Positions 25,409 through 32,700 of a stretch of 64,000 nt of DNA are shown piece by piece. The notes under the pieces were generated by a model, which saw nothing but the letters and a program-made list of their open reading frames with translations, was not told where the DNA came from and did not search any database. Location: the NCBI RefSeq assembly GCF_024614185.1, contig NZ_JAHTLF010000013.1, forward strand, positions 488,870 to 552,869, given 5' to 3'. The translations under genes were made by a program, and so were the position numbers. Each line of letters opens with the position of its first letter. Within the stretch, counting starts at the first letter, position 1. The DNA comes from Nocardioides carbamazepini. GTDB taxonomy: Bacteria; Actinomycetota; Actinomycetes; Propionibacteriales; Nocardioidaceae.

Positions 25409-26485
25409 TCAGACCAGATCGTGGCGGCCCTGCTCCTTGAGTGCGGCCACGACCTTCTTGACCTCCTGCGCCCGGGCGCGGGTGGTCACGAGCAACGCGT
25501 CAGGGGTGTCGACGACGACCACGTCGTCGAGTCCGATGACGGCGACCGTCCGCCCGGAGCCGGGTACGACGATGCCGCTGGCGCCGATCAGCTGGGTGAG
25601 CCCGGCGTCGCCGAGGACGCTGCAGGCGTCGTCGTCGCCGAGCAGCGTGGCGAGCGAGTCGAAGTCGCCGATGTCGTCCCAGCCGAACCCGCCCGGGATG
25701 GTGACGACCCGCCCGGCCGCGGCCGCAGGCTCCGCCACGGCGTGGTCGATCGCGATCCGCGGCAGGGCCTCCCACAGCTCGGGGAGCCGGTCTGGCTCGG
25801 CCGCGATGGCGCGCAGGGTGGCGGCGAAGCCGGCGTCCTGCTCGGCGAGCAGGTCGAGCAGGACCGAGGGTCGTACGACGAACATGCCGGCGTTCCAGCG
25901 GTAGTGGCCGGTCGCGAGGTACTCCTCGGCCACCGGCACGGAGGGCTTCTCCACGAACTCGGCAACCTTGCGTGCCGTGGGATGGCCGGGCAGCTCCTCG
26001 CCCTGGCGGATGTAGCCGAAGGCGGCCGAGGCGAAGGTCGGCTCGATGCCGATGGTGACCAGCCAGCCGTCCCGCGCCGCGGCCACGGCGTCGGCGACGG
26101 CGGCCGCGAATCCACCCGGGTCGGTGATCACGTGGTCGGCGGCGAACGACCCCATCACCTCGGCACCCCGCTTCTCGAGCAGGGCCGCGGCGAGGCCGAT
26201 CGCGGCCATCGAGTCACGGGCCGACGGCTCGGCGACGACGGCGTCCTCGGGGAGCATCGCGAGCTGGCCGCGGACCGCCGTACGGTGCGCCTCGCCGGTG
26301 ACCACCAGCAGCCGGTCCCCCACCAGGGGGGCGAGCCTGGCCCGGGTCTGCTCGAGCAGTGACTCCCCGGCGCCCGTGAGGTCGTGCAGGAACTTCGGCG
26401 AGCGCGAGCGGGACAGCGGCCAGAGCCGGGTCCCGGCGCCGCCGGCAGGGACCACGGCCCAGAAGCCGGGGATCTCGTCAACCAT
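25409..26485 (-). CDS. manC: Mannose-1-phosphate guanylyltransferase
   Basis: 358-residue nucleotidyltransferase forming GDP-mannose from mannose-1-phosphate and GTP. The N-terminal signature FWAVVPAGGAGTRLWPLSRSRSPKFL is the pyrophosphorylase loop. Later motifs are GSFAADHVI (metal Asp), EFVEKP, YRWNAGMFV and GFGWDDIGDF. It lacks the C-terminal isomerase domain of bifunctional enzymes. ATG at 26485 chosen for its TAGGG ribosome binding site; a GTG at 26494 is possible. The stop codon lies within repeat sequence. It works with ManB at 10.6-12 kb. Confidence 0.93.
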   Translation of the reverse strand: MVDEIPGFWAVVPAGGAGTRLWPLSRSRSPKFLHDLTGAGESLLEQTRARLAPLVGDRLLVVTGEAHRTAVRGQLAMLPEDAVVAEPSARDSMAAIGLAAALLEKRGAEVMGSFAADHVITDPGGFAAAVADAVAAARDGWLVTIGIEPTFASAAFGYIRQGEELPGHPTARKVAEFVEKPSVPVAEEYLATGHYRWNAGMFVVRPSVLLDLLAEQDAGFAATLRAIAAEPDRLPELWEALPRIAIDHAVAEPAAAAGRVVTIPGGFGWDDIGDFDSLATLLGDDDACSVLGDAGLTQLIGASGIVVPGSGRTVAVIGLDDVVVVDTPDALLVTTRARAQEVKKVVAALKEQGRHDLV

Positions 26486-26535
26486 GCGCCGCACCCTACG
26501 GCCTCACTCGTGATCCCCGGTCCTAGGCTCGGGGG

Positions 26536-27264
26536 GTGACGACGCCGACCACCTTCCCCGCCGTCCTGGCGGCCCGCCTGCGCACCGACCCCGGACAGCC
26601 GCTGGTGACCTTCTACGACCACGCGACCGGCGAGCGGGTCGAGCTGTCCGTGACGACGTGGGCGAACTGGGTGGCGAAGGCGAGCTCGCTGCTCGTCGAC
26701 GAGCTCGGTCTCGAGCGGGGCGACCGGATCGCCCTCGACCTGCCGCCGCACTGGCTGGGAACGGTCTTCCTCGGCGCCGCGTGGAACTGCGGACTCACGG
26801 TCGCGGCGCCCGACGACGCCGATCTCGTCGCGGTCGCCTGCGGCCCCGACTCGCTGCCCGACTGGTCCGGGCGCGCCGCCGAGCTGGCGGTCCTGGCCTG
26901 CGCGCTGCTGCCGCTGGGCGTCCGGTTCGCCGAGCCCGTGCCGGCCGGCGTGACCGATGTCGGCGTCGACATCTGGTCCCAGCCCGACGCCTTCCAGGCC
27001 TGGGACCCGCCGCAGCCCGACGAGCTCGCGATCGAGACGGCCGGCCGATCCCTCACCCCGGCCCCGATGGGGAGCGAGGCGGCCGGCACCGGTCTGGTCG
27101 GTGCCGGCCGCCTGCTCACGGTCGCCGACCCCGTCATGGAGCCGGCGATCCTCTGCGAACCGCTCCTGTCGGGCGGTTCACTCGTCCTGGTCGCCCGGGC
27201 CGAGCCGGAGCGACTCGAGGCGACGTACGTCGCCGAGCACGCCACGGCCCGCTTCCCCGCCTGA
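26536..27264 (+). CDS. TIGR03089-family AMP-binding-like protein
   Basis: 242-residue actinobacterial protein, counterpart of mycobacterial Rv3268, related to the N-terminal part of acyl/aryl-CoA synthetases. PLVTFYDHATGERVELSVTTWANWVAKASSLL and LGLERGDRIALDLPPHWLGTVFLGAAWNCG are family hallmarks. It lacks the adenylate-forming core motifs and the C-terminal domain, so catalysis by itself is unlikely. GTG start; divergent from manC with 50 bp between them. Confidence 0.85.
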   Translation: MTTPTTFPAVLAARLRTDPGQPLVTFYDHATGERVELSVTTWANWVAKASSLLVDELGLERGDRIALDLPPHWLGTVFLGAAWNCGLTVAAPDDADLVAVACGPDSLPDWSGRAAELAVLACALLPLGVRFAEPVPAGVTDVGVDIWSQPDAFQAWDPPQPDELAIETAGRSLTPAPMGSEAAGTGLVGAGRLLTVADPVMEPAILCEPLLSGGSLVLVARAEPERLEATYVAEHATARFPA

Positions 27265-27291
27265 ACGACCAGGACGGATCGGTGAGGCGGG

Positions 27292-29400
27292 CTAGCCCGC
27301 GAGGTCGAACTTCTTCCGCTTCTTGAGCAGGATCGGCGTACCCAGCTTCTTGGCCTTCGCCTTCGGCACCAGGTACACCGCCCGTGTCGCCTTGTTCCGC
27401 AGCACGAGGACATTGGTCCCATTCGTGGCCATCGGGCCCAGGCCGATCACCCAGTCGTAGCCGCTCGCGGTGGACTTCATCGCCTTGCCCGGCGCCCAGG
27501 CGCCCGGGAGGATCCGGCTGTAGAGCGTCAGTGCGGAGCCGTTGCGGACCAGGGCGTCGGGCGCACTGTCCTTGTTCCACCGGCCGATGGGGACCAGCTT
27601 CTTGCCGGCCACCTGGCCCGTCGCGGGCACGCTCGCCTGGAAGCCGGTCAGGCCCTGGCCCGGGTACACGCGCATCACATCGCCCTTGGGCTGGCCGACC
27701 AGGTCCGGCAGGCCGTCACCGGTGACATCGCCCACCGCCGCCAGCATCTTCACGCCGCGAAAGCTGCTGGGCAGGACCTGCGCGGGGTGGAAGTTGCCTC
27801 CGCCCATGCCGCGGAACAGCACCGGCGCCTTGTCGCTCTTGCGGATCGCCATGATGTCGTTGAGGCCGTCGCCGTCCCAGTCACCGACGCGGAGCAGCTG
27901 CTTGGCCCAGGGCGCCTCGACGTTCGTCTTGACCGTCGCGGCGATGCGCCACGTGCCGTCGACCTTGTCGATGTCGTGCAGGACCAGGCGCCCGGACTTC
28001 TCGCTGCGTACGACGATGTCGGGGTTCGGCGAGCCGATGTAGCTGCCGTTCAGCTGACCGAGCAGCGCGCCCTGCTGCGCCTGGCTCGCGATCGCCCGGA
28101 TCGCCGGGATCTGCGCGTACAGGTACTTGCCCGGGCAGGCGGTCTTCCCGGCGTCCTTGTGGCCGCTGATCGCGGCGAAGTACTTCGAGCCGACCTTCTG
28201 GCTCGGTGAGGCCGGGTCCACCCCGCTCAGCGAGAGCTTCCAGGCGAACAGGGCGCCGTAGGCGTTGATCACCTCAGGCGACGGCTGCGCGGTCTCGAAG
28301 TTGCCGATGGCCGACATGGCGAAGGAGTAGTCGTTGTAGCCGAGGGTGTGGGCGCCGACGACAGCCTTGTCCACGCCGCCGGCCCGGCCCTCCCAGATCC
28401 GGCCGAACCGGTCGACGAGGAAGTTGTAGCCGATGTCCGCCCAGCCGCGGGTCTTGACGTGGTACTTCCAGATGCCACGGAGGATCGCCGGAACGTCCTC
28501 CGGCTGGTAGTCGTTGGCATTCACCGTGTGGTGGACGAAGCCGGCGCTGACGGTGCCGTACTTGGGCTTGTAGCTCGCGTCCTCCGGAGCGCCCCACTGC
28601 GCCCGGGAGTAGATCTGGGGCTGTGGCGGACCGGTCGTGGCGGCCTGCATCGCGATCGCGCCCTCGGCGCCCTCGGCTCCCTCCGTCACCTCGGCGGTGC
28701 TGCGGGTCGTGGCCCCGGAGCCGGTCGTCTGGATCGCCGGCGACTCCTCGGCGGTGGCGGCCGGCGTACCGGGGTCGATGACGGCGACCTTCAGGTCCGC
28801 CGGGGCGTCCGCGGTCGTCTCGACCTGCACCTGGACCTCGTCGACGTCGCCGACCAGGACGGCCTCCGTGCCGGGACGCGAGCGCTGACCCTCGGCACTG
28901 GCCGGGTCGGGGCCGTGCTCGTCGTGATACTCCGCCGCGGTCCAGTCGCTCCACGCGTCGCCGGTGCGGGTGCGCACGTTGACGGTGATCGCCTCCTCGG
29001 CGATCTCGCTGCCGTGCGCCCAGGTCACGCCCACCGTGCCGAAGCCGGCGACCGGCAGGGCATCGCTGGTGACCTCGTCGCCTCCGTCGGCGAGCGGCTT
29101 CACGCTGCCGCGCAGTGCGACCCGGCCGCTGACGCCCGCGGGGGACGTGGTGAGCGGGTACTCCGTGACCGTGGCGTCGACGACGTCGGTCGGCACCGTC
29201 ACCGGCGTGGTGGCCGCCTGCAGGGCGACCGCGCCGGGGTCGGCAGCGCCCGGCTCGGCGGGGCGGACCTCCATCGTGACGGTCCGGGCCGCCGGGGTGA
29301 GGACGGCGACGACGACGGCCAGCGCCAGCGCCTGCTGACACAGCGTCACGAACCGGCCTCGGCGCGTGCGTTCGGGGATCTCCGTGGGGTACGGCGACAT
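27292..29400 (-). CDS. Secreted PGRP-type N-acetylmuramoyl-L-alanine amidase with VCBS/FG-GAP-like repeats
   Basis: 702-residue cell-wall hydrolase. An N-terminal signal/anchor (FVTLCQQALALAVVVAVLTPAA) is followed by a low-complexity beta region to about residue 265. A peptidoglycan-recognition/amidase-2 domain spans about 270-430: YSRAQWGAPE, zinc-site VHHTVNAN, GWADIGYNFLVDRFGRIWEGRAGG and ISGHKDAGKTACPG, giving the His-His-Cys zinc triad and conserved Tyr. The C-terminal ~250 residues have FG-GAP-like VGDWDGDGLNDIMA and VGDVTGDGLPDLVG repeats that often bind surfaces or calcium. Likely acts on peptidoglycan outside the cell. Confidence 0.88.
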   Translation of the reverse strand: MSPYPTEIPERTRRGRFVTLCQQALALAVVVAVLTPAARTVTMEVRPAEPGAADPGAVALQAATTPVTVPTDVVDATVTEYPLTTSPAGVSGRVALRGSVKPLADGGDEVTSDALPVAGFGTVGVTWAHGSEIAEEAITVNVRTRTGDAWSDWTAAEYHDEHGPDPASAEGQRSRPGTEAVLVGDVDEVQVQVETTADAPADLKVAVIDPGTPAATAEESPAIQTTGSGATTRSTAEVTEGAEGAEGAIAMQAATTGPPQPQIYSRAQWGAPEDASYKPKYGTVSAGFVHHTVNANDYQPEDVPAILRGIWKYHVKTRGWADIGYNFLVDRFGRIWEGRAGGVDKAVVGAHTLGYNDYSFAMSAIGNFETAQPSPEVINAYGALFAWKLSLSGVDPASPSQKVGSKYFAAISGHKDAGKTACPGKYLYAQIPAIRAIASQAQQGALLGQLNGSYIGSPNPDIVVRSEKSGRLVLHDIDKVDGTWRIAATVKTNVEAPWAKQLLRVGDWDGDGLNDIMAIRKSDKAPVLFRGMGGGNFHPAQVLPSSFRGVKMLAAVGDVTGDGLPDLVGQPKGDVMRVYPGQGLTGFQASVPATGQVAGKKLVPIGRWNKDSAPDALVRNGSALTLYSRILPGAWAPGKAMKSTASGYDWVIGLGPMATNGTNVLVLRNKATRAVYLVPKAKAKKLGTPILLKKRKKFDLAG

Positions 29401-29450
29401 GGCTCTGCTCCAGACGTGCGTGCGGGGAAGGTGTCACACGAGTAGCAACT

Positions 29451-29469
29451 TTCACATGCGTCACACGCG
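29451..29469 (+). promoter_or_regulatory. MtrA-like direct repeat upstream of the amidase
   Basis: TTCACATGCGTCACACGCG contains two 9-bp direct repeats (TCACA-GCG type), with another GTCACAC at 29433-29439. This resembles the GTCACAgcg direct repeats reported for the response regulator MtrA, which controls cell-wall hydrolases in actinobacteria. It lies 51-69 bp upstream of the amidase ATG in an AT-rich patch. Motif resemblance only. Confidence 0.35.
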
Positions 29470-29591
29470 TCTGTGAAGGGATCGTGAGTAACTACAAACG
29501 TGTAATTTCCACTCGACACGCCGAGAACATGCAAATTTGTAGATCGGCCTCGGGCAGCGCTATCGGAGCCGTCGTACGGGCGCACTGCGGG

Positions 29592-29710
29592 CACTTCTGC
29601 GCCGGCTCGGCGCGAGTCCCGGCTCAATCTCCGCCGGCTCGGCGGGGGTTCCGATTCACTCTGCGCCGGGTCGGCGGGGGTTCCCGTTCAGTCTGCGCCG
29701 GGTCGGCGTC
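29592..29710 (+). repeat. 32-bp-period tandem repeat, left flank of the CIS locus
   Basis: Four degenerate units start at 29592, 29624, 29656 and 29688, exactly 32 bp apart. The core is approximately TCARTCTGCGCCGGGTC followed by GGCG. The last unit abuts the stop codon of the first large repeat-protein gene. The same core and period recur at 59799-59880. The rest of the 308-bp gap between the amidase and this gene holds AT-rich sequence with the MtrA-like repeats; I see no gene in it. Confidence 0.8.
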
Positions 29711-32700
29711 AGGGAGTCGTCGGCGGGAGCGGGAGGTTCAGCGTCACGCTCTGGGTGGCGGCGGCGACGGACACGTCCTGCTCGGTCACCGTGCGTCCGT
29801 CGGTCGTGGTGGCGGTGACGTGCCACTTCCCGGCCGGCAGGTCGAGCCCGAGCTCCCCCGTGGTGGCCACGCCCGTGGCGTAGGCCGCCGGCACGCTCGC
29901 GCTCTGGCCCGTCCCCGGCGCGATGGTGATGGTGCCCGCGACGGCCGTCGAGGTCCCGTCCAACCGGGTGCGCACGACGAGCGCTCCGGTGCCCTCCGTG
30001 AGCGTCAGGGCGACGGACCTGGCCGCGTCGCCGGCGGTGATCGAGACACTCTGGCTGACCGACGGCCAGAATGTCGAGGGCTGCGCGGAGGCGGTGATCG
30101 TGTGGCTTCCCGGCGGCAGATGGACCACCAGTCCCCCGGTGCTGCCGACCACGACCTGGTCGTCGGGGAGCGTGAGGCCGGAGATCGCGACCGTCGCCGA
30201 CGCGGGCGCACTGTGGCCCGCGATCGGGGTGCCGGCGACGGTGATGGTCACCGGCGTCTCCACGACCGTGACCGAGGCGGAGATCTCGGCGCCGTTGGTG
30301 CGCACCACCACGTGGCCCTGGCAGTCGTTGGCCAGGGAGTCCTTGCCGGGCAGGTTCACCTGCCCGAAGTGCCCGCTCGGCAGGGTCAGCTCGATGTTCC
30401 AGCAGCCGTACGGCACCTGGGCGAAGGACACGGAGGTCCCGCTGACCGTCTGAGGTCCCAGGGGTGCGACGCCGGTCTCGGTCGACCTCAGCAGCACGGT
30501 CGCGCCGGTGAGGGCGGTGCCGCTCGGCGAGGTGACCAGGTCGACCCGCGCGGCCCGCAGGACCCGGACCATGGTCACCTGGAAGGTGGGCAGCGCGCCG
30601 ACGGTGTGGTCGAAGGTGTAGGAGTCACCGACCAGGTCCTCGTACTTCCGCTTCTGGAACCGGGCCTGGTAGCTGCCGTTGGGCACGGTCCGGAACAGGA
30701 AGGTGCCGTTGGCCGCGGTCGTGGTCTGCAACGGCAGGCCGTCGGTTCCGGACGCGACCGTGGACGCGCAGGTGCCGCCGGTGCAGGCGTGCAGGGTCAC
30801 CGTGACCCCGGACAGACCGCTCTGCGCGTCCACCGAGGTCACCGTGCCGCTCAGGCTGTTGGCGGCCCGGCTCACCGCCATCGCGAAGGTCTGGCCGCTG
30901 AGGCCCGTCTTGATCTCGACCTGGGCCGTCGAGACGACGACGCCGCTGCCCGACACCTGCAGGGTGTAGTTGCCGGGGATCGCATCGGTGAAGCGGTACC
31001 TGCCGGCGGTCCCGCCGACCGCGGCCGCGGTGGCGACGGTGGTCGTCCCCCGCAGCAGCTGGACGGTGGCACCGGTCAGCGCTGTCTGGTTCTGGTCCTT
31101 CACATCGACCGTGAAGTCGACGGGGATCACGTGCAGTCGCACGGTGGTCGTCGCGTCGACCCCGTCGACGACCCGCACCACGGTGCCGGCGAGGGCCGCG
31201 GACGGCGCACTGCCGGGCTTCACGGTCCGCCAGCCGGGCTGCTGTGCCGTCAGCAGCCAGACGCCGTCGGCGATGCCCTCGACCTGGTTGGTGCCGGACA
31301 GACTGAACCGGCCGTCGGCACCGGTCGTCGCCGGGAAGCGGACCGATCCGAGCGCCGTGCAGTAGTCCGCCTGTGCCGCCGGACCTGCCGGCAGCCAGTC
31401 GATGCACCGCGTCGCCGTGACGCCCGCCCCGGCCAGGCTGCGCACGTCGACGTCCGGGTCGGTCACCGGCGCGGCGGCGAGGACGCCCTCGACCGCACCG
31501 TCGATCCGGGCCATCGGGTCGAGGGTCGCGTCGCAGGCGGTCTGGGTGCCGGGAACGATCGTGATCTGCGACGACACCGCCGGGTCCGCGCCGACGGTGC
31601 AGCTCAGGGTCCCCGAGCCGAAGGCGTAGCCGGCCGCCTGCACACGCACGGTGTAGTCGGTCGGACCGGGCCGCAGGTCGGTGAAGGTCACCGCGTTGCC
31701 GTCGGTCGGCGACGTCTTCGTGCTCACCGGCTGCGTGCCGCGCAGCAGTGTGACGATCACGTTGTCGGCCGGCTGCGGAGAGCCCGCCTGGTCGAGCCCG
31801 AGCGCCTCGACCCGCAGCGTGCCGAGCTGGCGCAGGACCGGGCCGTCCGGAGCGCACGGCGTCGCCACCTGGCAGGTGAACGTGACCGGGTCGCTGACGT
31901 AGTCGCCCTTCGTCGCGGTCAGGGTGTAGGTGCCGGGGCGGATCGAGCCGGCCGCGTAGCGCGAGTCCTCCCACTGCAGGTCACCGCTGCCGTTGGCGGT
32001 GACGGTCACCGTGCCGACCGGGGTCGTCGTGGAGGTCACCGCGAAGGTCACGTCGGGGTACGACGGCGCCGTCCCCTCGGTCGTGATGCGGGAGCTGAAC
32101 GCCACCGGGGACGGCGCGAGGTTCAGCGTCATCACCGACTGCATCTTCTTGTCGGTGACGACCAGCTCCTCGTACCCGGTCTTGGTGACCCGGATCCGCT
32201 GCGCGTAGTCCGAGGCGAAGTCCGCCTCGGTCAGCGCGGTCGCGCTGTAGGTCGCGTCGCAGGCGCCCTGGGCCACGACGGCGGTCGCCGGGTCGTGGAA
32301 GGCGACGCAGCCGTCACCGGTGTCGCTGGTCGCGGTCGCGGTGACGTGCTGGGGCGTGCTGCCGTCGTAGCTGCCGGGCGCGGTGATCTCCACCCGGGCG
32401 CCGTCGACCTGCTGGTTGCCGTCCGTGACGACCTGGGCGGTGAACAGGCCGGGACTGCGGCCCAGGGTGAGATAGACGACCGCGACCTGGTTGTCCAGGA
32501 CGTAGACGTCGCCCGTGTCGGTACGCCGCCCCGTGGCGGAGGCGGTGAGCCGGTAGCCGCCGGGCGCCAGCGAGGTGAAGTGGACCCGCCCGTCGGCGCC
32601 GTACGTCCCGCTGGTGGCGGGGCCGGTGCCGCCGCCCGTCAGGATCGGCGCGATGGTGACGTCGGCACCGCCGAAGGGCTGGATCGCCCCGGTGCCGTCG

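Noticed and set aside
29346..29627. A 93-codon minus-strand frame upstream of the amidase.
   Set aside because: No ribosome binding site or homology, and it covers the probable promoter and the 32-bp repeats.
29592..29710. The 32-bp-period repeats as a CRISPR array.
   Set aside because: The intervals between cores are only about 10 bp and are themselves partly repeated; there are no cas genes in the window.
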